Assembly: GCA_018806985.1 (NCBI GenBank)
Contig: JADANN010000366.1
Location: 1,798,001-1,862,000, forward strand
Direction of reading: 5' to 3'
Origin: Angiostrongylus vasorum
Lineage: Eukaryota > Nematoda > Chromadorea > Rhabditida > Metastrongylidae
DNA: 64,000 nt
Positions 11,175 through 22,150 of the stretch are shown here, piece by piece. Every line of letters begins with the position of its first letter. The first letter of the stretch is position 1. Under the pieces are notes generated by a model, which saw only the letters and a list, made by a program, of their open reading frames with translations, had not been told where the DNA came from and searched no databases. The position numbers and the translations under genes are program-made.

Positions 11175-11445
11175 AGCTGTCGGCGTTGATCAATTTCTGA
11201 GGGATGCGCCATGCGATTCAATAAGTCTCGTTTGGAGGTGACTGAATGCATATCTGGCCTTTACAATGGCTCTCGGTGGCCTAACTTTGTATCGAGCCAG
11301 TGCTGGTATCCTCCCACAGCACAGAAGTCTGGTGCCAATTTGCCGACCCCGGAGGGATGGAAGGCTTGGTGAGCCATGCGCGCCGGGATCGATTCCATGT
11401 TTGTGTTGCGGAGCGCCTACGACCACAGTGCCACACGCGCCCTAT
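11175..11445 (-). repeat. SINE-B copy
   Basis: Full-length-looking minus-strand copy. The box A complement (CCACAGTGCCACACGCGCCC) is at the right end, with a box B-like GGAATCGATCCCGGC and the GGCATATCTGG-type body. A PLE inserted 11 bp beyond its right end. Confidence 0.65.
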
Positions 11446-11467
11446 TTTTTTTAATATTAACGCCTGT

Positions 11468-11849
11468 TCCCAGGATCGACTTTCTAGTAACCTCGGCATT
11501 GGAATATGAATGCGTCGTTTTCTTGTTCAGCAATAGCGAGGTTGTTAAATAGCATGCATTTACTTTCCATAGAAAAACACAATACAATACAACAGTAGCT
11601 GACGTTTCGGCAGTATCGCCTTCTTCAGAGCCGCTTTTTTACGTGCCTTCCAATGACGACTGAGTCATCAACCTTATGCCACTATAATCAGCTGTTCTAA
11701 CCCTCCTCATTGGAAGTCACGAAAAAAGCGGCTCTTAAGAAGGCGATACTGCCGAAACGTCAACTACTGTTGTATTGCATTGTGTTTTTCTATGGAAGTA
11801 AATGTATGCTGTTTAAGAACCTCGCGATTGCTGAACAAGAAAAGGACGC
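11468..11849. mobile_element. Small PLE inverted pair with target duplication
   Basis: A left arm on minus (11468-11655) and a right arm on plus (about 11700-11849) are complementary over about 150 bp. Each includes the stem motif with GGCGATACTGCCGAAACGTC. The unit is flanked by ATTAACGCCTGT (11456-11467) and ATTAACGCTTGT (11850-11861), an 11/12 match. Only the left outer end carries the tail motif with GATCGACTTTCTAGTAACC. No coding sequence remains. Confidence 0.8.
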
Positions 11850-12094
11850 ATTAACGCTTGTATTTTCTGCTGCAACCAACAACTGGACCATCAATTAACG
11901 TTATTTCATATTCCATCGTATCGTGTAATTCTAAGGATAAATCCATCTATTCGTCGGAAAGAAACTGAAAGCACCGATCCTTCACCGAAATTCTTGTGAA
12001 GTTTAGGACGCTCACGTTTGGCACTAGGCTCACGTCGCCGTGAAGGAATTTCAGTGCTTGAATAACCAAGCACTCATCTTGTGCTTGCAAAATT

Positions 12095-12645
12095 TGTTAG
12101 TTTCTTGGCATAATCTCGCGCTGGGCAAATGCTGCGAAACCTCTTCGCGCTCCAACCAGTGAGCAGGTCGTAGGCGGCCACAATGCAGGGTCCAGTTCTC
12201 GTCGCTCTAGTCACAGTATGGTCGAGAAAAAGGACCATCCTGTCTACAAGGAAGCGCTAACGATGATGTTTCAAAATAGCGATTTTTTTGGGTGTCACTG
12301 AATTGATGTAGCACTTATTTATTGAGCTTCTTCAAACTTCTGATGTTCTTCAGATACTTCGAAACAGTTGAGGTGCTCACATTGTTTTCCTGCAAGTTCT
12401 TAAACAGTTGCGCGTGTATTTGCTTTCATCAAAGCCTTCGGTCCATAGTTATCATCAACAGAAACACGTCCGCGACCTCTATGTTGTTTCAAGTTTGAAT
12501 TTGATAAGACCAAATTTTCCAAATCAACCATGCATTGTGCATTCCCTAACACTTCAGTGGCATTACACCCAATGCTTCGCTGCGTACATCCGAGTTCGAA
12601 TTCGTAGAAGTCATTTGTCGAAATTGTTTCCTTTTGACATCTAAA
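12095..12645 (-). pseudogene. mariner-type transposase relic
   Basis: Across shifted frames on the minus strand I can follow a mariner transposase. The N-terminal segment resembles YEFxLG...LKALxEAN as YEFELG and PKALMKANTRATV. A helix-turn-helix reads VSTSTVSKYLKNIRSLKKLN, followed by HQFSDTQKNRYFE, which matches the usual HELNxxQKNRRFE. A catalytic-region remnant reads DENWTLHCGRLRPAHWLE. Stops and frameshifts break it at least three times and the C-terminal half with the later catalytic residues is not recognisable. Terminal inverted repeats were not found. The superfamily assignment rests on motif order. Confidence 0.65.
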
Positions 12646-12654
12646 AAAAATAAG

Positions 12655-12860
12655 GTTCAACGATTTTACAAACTGATCTTGGTGAGCTGATGCGAGTTTG
12701 TTATAAGTTTTCGTTTTCGTCGTTGTTGTTGTTGTTGCTGCTGTTGTCCTTATTGTTGTTGCTGTTGTTCTTGTTGAACGATGGTTGAAGTTCCGACGAT
12801 TTCGGCTTCTTCAGAGCCGTGTTGTTACGAGTGGGACACGAGTGGGTGTCATAATCCAGT
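12655..12860 (-). mobile_element. PLE family 2 3' end
   Basis: Contains a (GTT)n tract, the stem motif as the complement of TTCCGACGATTTCGGCTTCT, and CGTGTTGTTACGAGTGGGAC, all shared with 16.9 kb, 19.2 kb and 60.9 kb. It abuts the mariner relic. Confidence 0.6.
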
Positions 12861-14244
12861 TAGAAATAGCGGAATTTCATAAACTAGGATTTACAATTAT
12901 GTATACTAGTTCAGCACTCGAAAAAAAGCTTGCCAAAATATGTATAACAAAAATAGAACTCTAAGTCCGACATTAGTTCCCAAGCAATCGAATGGAGAAT
13001 ATTCTTTCTAAACACGGCAAACTGGTACACGAAGTGCGAAGCACTGATTTTTCTGTGAATCATCAACATCGTCGGCTTATTGCACAACTATGTTCTCAGT
13101 GAATTTATAAACAGATTATGAACGCACCTGTGCCCTCTCTGAAGCCAATTAGTGCTTCTTTTATTCCGGCTGTTTCGTCTAATCGAGATTTCGGAAGTTG
13201 CAGATGAGAATTTTACAAAGTTACCCTTTTTTCTAACATTTACAATAACGTTGCAGTTCTCCCTGTAGAATCAGGTTTGCCGTCCACATAGAAAATTAGT
13301 AATGATGTAGGCAGGGTAGAATGCAGCGAAATATCCCAGTTCTGAGGAAATATTAGATTTACATAACCATGAATGAAATAGACGCACAAATATTTTGGCG
13401 ACCTCTCTTGAATGGTCGTGCGTTCCCCATCACGTTTTCCACTCTCTTCTTTCTTTCTCGATCATCGCCTACAGCGGTGGTCTGCTTGAAAAACTGTTGA
13501 AATGACCTGATGTCATTTTGTTGTCTATGAACTGTTCACAGCTTGGATTCAAGTGATTAGCGCGAGCTATAAACACTTCTCTCCACCAATGACAAACTGT
13601 TCTTCAAGAACCTGAATTCCCTTTTCCTTTTATTTCGAAAGCTCTTCATGACGCTCTCTTTCTTCTGCAGATCTCCTATCTGCATAAAGTGTTTTCCATG
13701 AATGAACGGATTCGGTGTTTTGATTGATATGGAATCCTTTTCCAATATCGCTGAGCTTCTCATCAGCACCACTGGTACTCCTCCACGTCGTCATAAAAGA
13801 AATAATTTGATCAGAACCGGCTATCGATGTGAATTCTTTTTTTCGATCCGAGCTAAGCTAATCTCTTTATAAAATGAATTGTGGGGGATTCGCTAAAACA
13901 GAATCTGTGATCATTAGGAAATGTTTTGGGTGGAAAGAAATACGTTGTCGTACTGTCGGTAATCGAGTAATGTCACGTTCCAATTGAGAATTCTAATTCT
14001 ACTGATGGAGGGTTAAAATTGACTGCATCGAATTAGGCAAACGTGCTTCGAGGAGTGACGGCACGAAATTAGTCGAAGGGATGTCACAAACATTAAACAT
14101 CGTTCGTTTTCTGACAGAATGGGTTTCTTTTTTCCTCTTCAGTTGGCCGTTTTGATGTAAGACTATAATCCATTGTGGATAAGGCACTAAGTTATACCCC
14201 TGTGAACAGAGAGAAACATACCAAACACAGAGAATGATTAGTAT
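12861..14244. other. Mostly unassigned, one possible coding relic
   Basis: On the minus strand at about 13570-13770 one frame reads a polar, coiled-coil-like peptide (KLSDIGKGFHINQN ... SAEERERHEELSK), then a stop, then KEKGIQVLEEQF. It reads like real protein sequence but I recognise no family, and there are no splice sites of note. The rest shows nothing. Confidence 0.3.
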
Positions 14245-15440
14245 CCACGATCGTTTTTCCAGTGACCTCGGCATTGATCAAATAATTCTCCATATTGTTG
14301 CTAAGCATGCACGAGCTGTTACTTTATTCTTTACTACGGTAAAGCCGACGTTTCCGAAGTATCGCCTTTATTAAAGCCTGGAAGGGTATATTGATAAGCA
14401 ATTTACTGCGCCAAAGGCTTCAGTAAATAAACAGAAAAGTGGAAATGTAGACGGCAATCAACCATCAATAGCTTCTCGAGAAACCTACCGTTTATTACGT
14501 GCCCGCTAGTGAGCAGGAACCGCTGATTAGAGTCACACATGGTTGATGACTGCACCACCCCACATCAACAGTCGATGAGAAGATAAGGGGCAAAATCATG
14601 TGTGGTCCCTGAGCATTCCTCCCTGCTATTCGTTCTATGATTTTTTGGCATTTATCGAAAGGCCTCAAGAACTTTGCGAGCTGGTGTTTTGGCATCCTTT
14701 GCGAGGATAATGGATTTTATACTAAAGTCGTCTCCGCTATGCTTTTGTATCCTCTGTGTCCCTAGTGCTGCATTTTGTTTCGTTTTTCCTTTGCCATCTA
14801 GTGTCCCCTTTATACGGATACATGATGGTCTGCCCATTCCGCCAATATGTTCATCTCCTCAAGTCTTACAAAAGATCAGGTATATCGTACCTGAACTCAT
14901 GCCATCACCATCCCTGTCATAAGGAAAATTTATACAATTCTCTTTTTTCACACAGATCGTCATATAGGCGGTTACAAACTAACTGACCACGAAAAGCATT
15001 CAGTGGTATTTCAATTATCGCTGCCGTCGCCTGTAGACCTGCCCTTCTTAAGCATTGCTTTGTAGCTACGCTTAGTTGCTTCATCACTAATGAAAGGCAG
15101 CATAAACGGGGTTTTCTTCTGGACAAGAATTTCGTTTTGAGGCGTCGCTCTCCTTTTAAACTTGTATCGGCAGGTTACTATTTCGTATCCAATAGAGATG
15201 GCTATTTGCCGAGCTAGGTCGCGCGATTCCTCCTTTAGTTCTCTCCTCGTGCACTCAGAGGATTCCGTTCAAAACATGGTTCTCACAAGCGCCCTTTTTG
15301 TGTGTGAACGGTAGGATTATAGAAAATGAACAAGGATCTTACTTAGTTTTCGGTACCATTTTGTCAACGTAACCACTATCTGAAACGCAACGGCATGATC
15401 AGGTGCCAGCCACTGTCCCATCGCCCCACCCACCTCTTAT
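14245..15440 (-). mobile_element. PLE copy with GIY-YIG remnant
   Basis: Minus-strand element. Its 3' end at the left has a degraded tail motif (CAGTGACCTCGGCATTG) and the stem motif. The coding part to the right includes SGDDFSIKSIILAKDAKTPA and KVLEAF (14652-14837), then a RRQLVCNRLYDDLCE linker and an upstream portion to about 15440. It is frameshifted throughout. The junction at the right end is not clear, and I could not fix a target duplication. Confidence 0.65.
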
Positions 15441-16861
15441 TTGCGCGTAATATTTCCCAGATCACTTGAAAAATCGAGCAGCATAGGCACTCTTTCAAGA
15501 CAGCCATAAGCTGCTGAATAGGCAAACCATGCATTTCTATTCCTCCTTCACGTTCAAGAATGAATTCGTGATGGCTTGTATTGTAGTGTCATTCAATACG
15601 CTGGTGTCAAGGGCGGAAACTTTGAAGGACTCCATCATCCACGCGTTGTTAGGAGACGTGTTACACAGAAGTTCTAGGAACATGGGGGTGTTCGTGAGGT
15701 AAACTGAAATATGTTTAGGTAACCATATAAGCATTAAGCTTAGAAATCATGTTGTTGTATCTGTTAGTCAGTCTACACAACTGCCAATGGGTTTAAACTT
15801 GAAGAGTGATTGATCAGTTCACCCAAGATCATCAGCTGATACTAACTTGTGTGTTCTAACAAGTAAGACGGGACACGTTGGTCTTTCCATTTTAAGATTC
15901 GAAAAAGCGAATGATTTTTAAGCCTGCGCGCTTTCCACGTTGACCTCTTGCGTGTTTAGCCTTCGATATACAGTTTTTTTGTTCTTTTTTTCACAAGATA
16001 GGCGATAAAGGGTAGCATCACTAAGATGTTCTTCCGTTATCTTAACATCTGACAGGCGATGAATAACTACAAAGTGTCCCCTTTATCAACAAATGATAAT
16101 GTAATGGTCCTCGCGAAATTTACTCTCTAATTTCTCGCATGTCACTTATTTGTGCGGCTCTAAGGTTAGAGATAGGATTTCTATGGCAGTAGTGATCAAG
16201 GCTTTTGGGGGCATCGTCCAAAAAGATGCAGAATTTTATGCTGATTTCGTGTTGTTGTCTAAAAATCACTCTACGAAAAGGAGGTGGTGGTGCTGAAGTG
16301 GCCTCTTGACTTCTATGTCTATTTGATGTTCCTTTTTAGCCTAATAGTGCAGTCGATCTTGAGGTTCATGCAGGTTACGTGCGATCTTACATAAGGTTAC
16401 TTTGGAAATGGGTTGTGATGGCGAAAAAACTTGGCCCGATTCTAGTAATGAGTGCGCGACAAAGATAATTTCTCCGCCATAAAGCGCTGGAAAAATCAGT
16501 AAGCAGTTCGCCATCATTTATGCGTATTCATCGTGGCATACGTTAATATGTGACATTTATCAAGCTTCCTTGTGAAAATACTTAAATGAAGAGATGTTAT
16601 TCGTGTCACTTTGTAAATTCTGTATCCTTCGTATGAATACGCCCATCTGGCTTGCTGTGCACCACGAGCCTACGTAGCTGATGCGATTGCACGAAATGCA
16701 AGACTTTTATTTAACACCCTCCTTGGAAAAAAAGAATCGGATTATACGATACCATTTTTCTCAAAACTATTCACCGTCGCGTTGGAAGGGATAACGAACT
16801 CCTCCACTACGACGAAAGCAACAAGCGCATTGTTGGCAAACTTTTTTCCGAGAACTCAAAA
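15441..16861. other. Mostly unassigned, holds one candidate exon
   Basis: Apart from the candidate exon at 15537-15703 nothing is recognised. Confidence 0.35.
15537..15703 (-). CDS. Candidate terminal exon, unknown protein
   Basis: On the minus strand a textbook nematode acceptor (ACATATTTCAG) is followed by 54 open codons to a TAG. The peptide includes TNTPMFLELLCNTSPNNAWM and SALDTSVLNDTTIQAITNSF, with codon use that looks protein-like. I do not recognise a family. Upstream exons would lie beyond 15.7 kb, where PLE insertions dominate. About 8 percent of random acceptors would be followed by this much open frame, so the evidence is modest. Confidence 0.35.
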
Positions 16862-17095
16862 AAACCGACTTTCTGTGAACCTCCGCCTAAGTGATCGATA
16901 AATTTATTTATATTTTATGAACAGGTCTTGTTAACCTGATACGAGGTTGCTATAAGTTGTCGTCGTCGTTGTTGTTGTTGTTGTTGTTGTTGCCGTGGTC
17001 GTTGTTATGTTGTTGGCGTTTTTTTGTTGGCGGCTGACGTTTAGGCGATTTACCCATCCTCAGAGTCGTGCTGTTACGAATGGAACAATTTCTTC
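16862..17095 (-). mobile_element. PLE family 2 3' end
   Basis: Starts with CCGACTTTCTGTGAACCTCC (tail motif), then (GTT)n, then GGCGGCTGACGTTTAGGCGA (stem motif complement) and CGTGCTGTTACGAATGGAAC. Sequence from 17096 to 17297 is not assigned. Confidence 0.6.
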
Positions 17096-17689
17096 CGATA
17101 GTAATTCTATCGTCCCTAATTATGACTTCGGAATTAATGATCATGCGGGGGGAACTCAATTCTAGACTACGCATTTCATGAGTGCAACCTAGTTGATAAA
17201 AAACACGTGGTGAGGTACAAAGTGGGAAGAAGTGAATGAGAACAGAGATCACTTCTGTACTTAAATTGTTCCATTAACAACTAAAATTTGATGAAAGAAA
17301 GTTTGTATATCTTGTAACAGTTCCCAGGATCGACTTTCTATTAACCTTGGCATTGGAATATGAATGCGTCGTTTTCTTGTTCAGCAATCGCGAGGTTGTT
17401 AAACAGCATACATTTACTTCCATAGAAAAACACAATACAATACAACAGTAGCTGACGTTTCGGCAGTATCGCCTTCTTCAGAGCCTGGAAGGGTATACTG
17501 ATATACAATTTACTAGGCCAAACGCTTCAATAACACTTACAAAAAGACGAGAAATACTCTATGAGTAATTACATGGTCAACAGCTTCTCGAAAAACCTCA
17601 CTGCTTTTTTACGTGACTTCCAATGAGGAAGATTAGAACAGCTGATTGTAGTCGCATGAGGTTGATGACTGCACCAACCCACGCCAGAA

Positions 17690-18400
17690 ATTGATGCGAA
17701 CATACGGGATCAGGTCGCGTATGACCTCTGGGCATTCATTCCTGCTATTCACTGTAGGGTTTCTGGCATTTATCCAAAAAGCCTCAAGAAGTTTTCGCGC
17801 TGGTATTTTAGTCTCCCTGTGCAAGGATATTTACTTTTACTTCAAAATCGTCTCCGCTATGTTTTATATCCCTATGCGTGCCTAGTGGAGTACTTTGTCT
17901 TAGTTTTCGTTTGCAATCTAGGTGTTCTTTTTATATGGATGCACAAAGGTCTGTCCGTTTCGCCAATATATTCATCTCCACAATTATTACAAGAGGTCAG
18001 ATATATCGTGCCTGAACTCATGCAATCACCGTCCCTGGCGTAAAGGCAAATTACGCAATTTGTTGTTTCACATAGACGGTCATACAGGCGGTTACGAACT
18101 AACTGACGACGTAGAGTAGCCGGTGGTATTTCAACTATCGCTACCGATTCCCTCTAGACCTGCCCCTTCTTAAGCATCGTTTAATAGCTACGCTTACTTT
18201 ATCGCAGGGCAACATAAACGGGACTTTCTTTTGGCCAAATGTTTCGCTTGGGTGCGTCGCTCTCCTTCTAAACTCATCTCGTGCGGTAACTACTTCGTAG
18301 CCACTGGAGTCGGGCTATTTGCCGAGCCAAGTCGCGCGATTCTTCCTTTAGTTCCCTGGTTGTGTACACTGAGGTGGCTGTTCGAAGCTTGTTTCTCACA
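17690..18400 (-). pseudogene. PLE C-terminal region and GIY-YIG, minus arm
   Basis: Reading on minus from 18400: HTKRALVRNKLRTATSVYTT, then ELKEESRDLARQIARL (pre-GIY region), the RRQLVRNRLYDRL-type linker, and a GIY-YIG tail ending near 17690 with NARNPTVNSRNECPE. Several frameshifts are present. This arm keeps about 350 bp more upstream element sequence than its partner. Confidence 0.7.
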
Positions 18401-18404
18401 AGCG

Positions 18405-18752
18405 CCCTCTTTGTGTGTGAAGGGTGTATACGATATACCTGATCTCTTGTAATAATTGCGGAGATGAATATATTGGCGAAACGGGCAGGCCTTTGTGTAT
18501 CTGTATAAAGAACATCTAGATGGCAAACGAAAACTAAGACAAAGTACCCCACTAGGCACGCATAGGATACAAAAGCACAGCGGGGACGATTTTGAACTAA
18601 AAGTCAATATCCTTGCGCAGGAGACTAGAACACCAGCGGGAAAACTTCTTGAGTCTTTTTGGATGAATGCCAAGAACCCTACAATGAATAGCAGGGATGA
18701 ATGCCCAGAGGTCATACGCGACCTGACCCGGTATGTTCGCATCAATTTCTGA
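18405..18752 (+). pseudogene. PLE GIY-YIG endonuclease, plus arm
   Basis: A nearly continuous GIY-YIG domain. A broken GVYDIPDLL start with an in-frame stop is followed, in the neighbouring frame, by CGDEYIGETGRP. Then comes an 85-codon open frame (18495-18752) with KEHLDGKRKLRQSTPLGTHR and LESFWMNAKNPTMNSRDECP, ending at a natural stop. The tail is the best preserved of any PLE in the window. The first motif is damaged, so it is not expected to be active. Confidence 0.75.
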
Positions 18753-19088
18753 TGTGGGATGGTGCAATCATCAACCTTATGCGACTATAATCAGCTGTTC
18801 TAATCTTCCTCATTGGAAGGCACGTAAAAAAAGCGGTGAGTTTTTTTCGAGAAGCTGTTGACCATGTAACTACTCATGGAGTTTTCCGTCTTTTTGTAAA
18901 TGTTATTGAAGCGTTTGGCCTAGTAAATTGTATATCAGTATACCCTTCCAGGCTCTGAAGAAGGCGATACTGCCGAAACGTCAGCTACTGTTGTATTGTA
19001 TTCTGTGTTTTTCTGTGGAAGTAAATGTATGCTGTTTAATAACCTCGCGATTGCTGAATAAGAAAACGACGCATTCAAAGTTTGTATA

Positions 19089-19360
19089 ATTATTTATATA
19101 ACCTTATAAATTGATCTTTTTGAACCGATGCGAGATTGGTAGAGGTTTTCGTTGTCGTTGCCAGTCCCACTCGTAACAGCACGGCGTTGAGGAAGGCGAA
19201 ATCATCGAGACGTCAGCGATCGACCAACAACACCAACAACAACGACAACGAAGACCTATTCGAACCTCGCATGTGCTCAACAAGGTCAGTTTATAAAATC
19301 ATACAAATAAATATATCAACCATTTATGTCGAGGTTTATAGAAAGTCGGTCTTTTGAGTT
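19089..19360 (+). mobile_element. PLE family 2 3' end with inverted tip
   Basis: The plus-strand terminus at about 19165-19360 carries TGAGGAAGGCGAAATCATCG (stem motif), a CAACAACACCAACAACAACG tract, and ends GTCGAGGTTTATAGAAAGTC (tail motif complement). The preceding 19090-19160 is a short inverted piece of the same terminus. The family 1 pair landed immediately beside it. Confidence 0.6.
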
Positions 19361-19822
19361 ATTAAGGAAGAAAGTCCGTTTAGAAAAAGAGAAGTGGCAT
19401 GGCCGGAGATCGGTTCACAGACCAAAACACCATGCTGAAGTTCCGAACTTACAGTCATACTTATGCATGAACCGTTATGTATCAAGAGGGGGGCACGACG
19501 AGAAATACGAGGAGATCAGTATCATGGATGCTTCACTTGGACAAATTTGTAGATTTTGAGAGATTTCGTCCTGATTAATAAAGTCTGTAACGACTCAACG
19601 TACGCTTTTATGAGGTGTTCACCTTCAAGTCTTACGTCTTTCCGGTTGGAAAAGTGCTACTAAACTTGCCTGAAAAGACAGCAGGACTGAATTGGTACAT
19701 TGCTAGACCACAGCAAGTGGTCAGATATGGATCGAACCGGCTCTTCGGTGTTTAATGAACTCGAATGGTGTGCACGCTAAACGGTGTGATCACTTACTGA
19801 ATCCATTATCCTCTATGCCACC
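19361..19822. other. Unassigned stretch
   Basis: Nothing recognised between two PLE insertions. Confidence 0.4.
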
Positions 19823-19834
19823 ATAGATAGTAAG

Positions 19835-21014
19835 TCTTCGTATTCTTGTTCAGCAAACGCGAGGTGTTTCTTACAACCGCCCTTTTCGTGTGAGAGGGGT
19901 GAGAGGAGAGGTAATGAACCAAGGTGTTTTTACTACTTGGTTTTCAGTACCACTTGGTAATGGAGCCATTTTCTGACAGGTTAACAGTTTAACGTCCAAA
20001 TTGAGACGTTTCGAACAGCAACCAACGTGTGCAAGGGAACAGAGCAGAGAGAGGAGTCCCGGAACTTGGTACGGCAAATAGCCATTTCTAGAGGGAAATC
20101 CGAAGCCCCCCAATGACAACTCTAGCGATAGAAAGGTACCGTTTATCCTACTCTTCATCTCAAATGATGTAAGTGCAGCTATAAAACGCAGCTTAAGAAG
20201 GGCGGGTCTAGAGAATTCGGTAAACGTAGTAGAAATGCCACCGAGTACTCTTAGGCGCCAGCTAGTTCGTAACCGCCTATATGACCGTCTGTGTGCAACG
20301 CAAAATTGCATAATTTGCCCTAATGGTAGAGACGGTGGTTGTATGAGCTCGGGTACAGTTTATCTGATCTGTAGGGGCGTGCGGAGACGAATACATTGAC
20401 GAAACGGGTAGACCACTCTGTGTCCGCATAAAAGAGCACCTAGACGGCAAACGTAAAGCAAATACCCCACTAGGCACTCATAGGATCCAGAGACATAACG
20501 GGAAGGACGCTGAAGTATGGGTCACGATCCTCGCACGGGAATCGCGAACACAAGTGCCAAAGCTCTCGAGGCGTTCTGGATTAATTCCAGAAATCCGGAA
20601 ATGAACCGCAGGGAAGAATGCCTCATTATCACACGTGATGTTGGGCAGTATATAAGCCTGTTACTCTGATGGGAGGGGCACATTACGCTTTCCGTGTGAA
20701 TTCTGTGCGGATGGTCTCCACGCGACATACTCAGTGGAGGACTCATAGAAAGCGGTGAGTGTGCAAAGAAGCTATTCTGTGTTCAGTGTGATTTAAATCT
20801 TGGTTTAGCGTTTTCTCTGTTTGGTTATGGAGGTGTTTGGCCGAATAGACTGCTGTCAACGTGACCTTTCCACTCTCTGAGGAAGGCGAAATCCGCCAAA
20901 ACGTCAGCTTGTTCGTGAATAAAGAATAAAAATAATACCTCGCGTTTGCTTAACAAGAACAAGATGAGTTACTTGATCAATGCCGAGGTTAACAGAAAGT
21001 CAGTCGTAGGATTT
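19835..21014 (+). mobile_element. PLE copy with 5' inversion and target duplication
   Basis: Flanked by ATAGATAGTAAG (19823-19834) and ATAGATAGCAAG (21015-21026), an 11/12 match. The main body (about 19990-21014) is on plus. The left tip is inverted: 19835-19866 is a reversed 3' terminus, and 19866-19985 encodes on minus the pre-GIY segment SGTENQVVKTPWFITSPLTP. The right end has the full terminus with stem and tail motifs. It is the same design as the inverted pairs, with a shorter reversed part. Confidence 0.75.
20220..20672 (+). pseudogene. PLE GIY-YIG endonuclease remnant
   Basis: Plus-strand linker (LRRQLVRNRLYDRLC), a degraded GIY motif (GTVYLI) and the EYI motif with Gly changed to Asp (EYIDETGRP). 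Then come KEHLDGKRKANTPLGTHRIQ and a tail ending NPEMNRREECLI. It is frameshifted at least twice. Nucleotide sequence is close to the pair at 2.7-5.5 kb. Confidence 0.7.
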
Positions 21015-21026
21015 ATAGATAGCAAG

Positions 21027-22034
21027 TTCTTAACATTACAGTCGATAGGCGCCTTGAACTTACACTGAGTTTACTCCTCAAATGCGTAGGTGGTGAGGGA
21101 TAATGAGAACATTGCGCACAGTAGAATATGAGAATTAATGGGGTAACGTGCAATGTTTGACAAAATGGAATATAAGGAGTATGTTCATGACTAAAGTGGA
21201 GAACGTAAGGATCAAGTAGCTTCTAGCGCTGCATGCTGTGAAGTGAGCACCAGTTGTGAAAATTAGAGCTGTACTAGAAATAGTGAATAATGTAGGAAAA
21301 GAATACTTTCACCAAGATCTGTGATATTCTCCATGAGAAGTTCAGTGTCTCCAACTGGAAGCCAAACTAGGAGTAAACCAATTATAGAAATTGCCGACTT
21401 GGAAATAATCTCCCATAGTGGTGAAAGAGAGTCTAAACTCAATACATCCAGAGTGCCCCTAATAAAGATCAGGAGTCCTTGAGATGTCCCGAAAGAAAAT
21501 CTAGAATTTTGTGGGAAAACTCATCAAGAAAAAAAATGTCGGCAATGCAATAACCTGGTCCGTTCCACAAGCTGTGCGCTCCAGTTTATCACTTCGGGTG
21601 ATGGGATGGACCATGATGGACGTTGGCGTCCCCTGTTGTAACGGGCTTTGTTGTAACAGTTTCAAAGCAACACCACTAGTACGGAACAAAAGACACTGTC
21701 GCACTCCGTGAATCAATAAATCATTTAGAACTAAGGGATTCGGAACAGAAGACTTGGACAAAGACGGTTTTTAGTGTGTTTGGAAATCAGCCCCTTCATC
21801 GAGAGTACATTTCCTCCATATGAATCTACTTTTCAAGCAAACTTTCGAAGTCTGTAATTGAAATCTCGTAATTTTGTGTGGTGACCAAGTTAAAACAGTC
21901 TTGTTTTTGAGAATTCTGCAGTCGTTGAACCTACTACAACCAAGTCACCGTACTTCGTTGCTGACTAACCGTTTAGCACAATTTTTTCGTGGACTGCGGA
22001 CTTCCCAGTTTATTAACAATAAAAAATCTTTTAA
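21027..22034. other. Unassigned 1-kb stretch
   Basis: No gene or recognised repeat. The 21501-21761 minus and 21511-21711 plus frames overlap and show no domain. Confidence 0.35.
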
Positions 22035-22150
22035 AGGTAATAGCTAGTTCGATCTCGACCGCATGCGGACCCCTGCGGTTCAGGATTTTGCAAATATCTC
22101 AGTATCATTATAGTTAAAAAAATCTTTCCTCAATAAACAGAGGACTTGAG
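22035..22150 (+). repeat. SINE-A fragment
   Basis: Keeps TAGCTAGTTCGATCTCGACC (box B region) and GATTTTGCAAATATCTCAGT. The head before it is lost. Confidence 0.5.

Larger units (their letters stand above)
17310..19076. mobile_element. PLE inverted pair with perfect 12-bp target duplication
   Basis: AAAGTTTGTATA occurs at 17298-17309 and again at 19077-19088. Between them are two outward-facing PLE 3' ends: a longer minus arm (17310 to about 18400) and a plus arm (about 18405-19076). The minus arm reaches further into the element and also has an outer tail with GATCGACTTTCTATTAACC. The plus arm stops at GACGCATTC. The perfect duplication around the pair is the clearest sign here that an inverted dimer arrived in one event. 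Confidence 0.85.
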
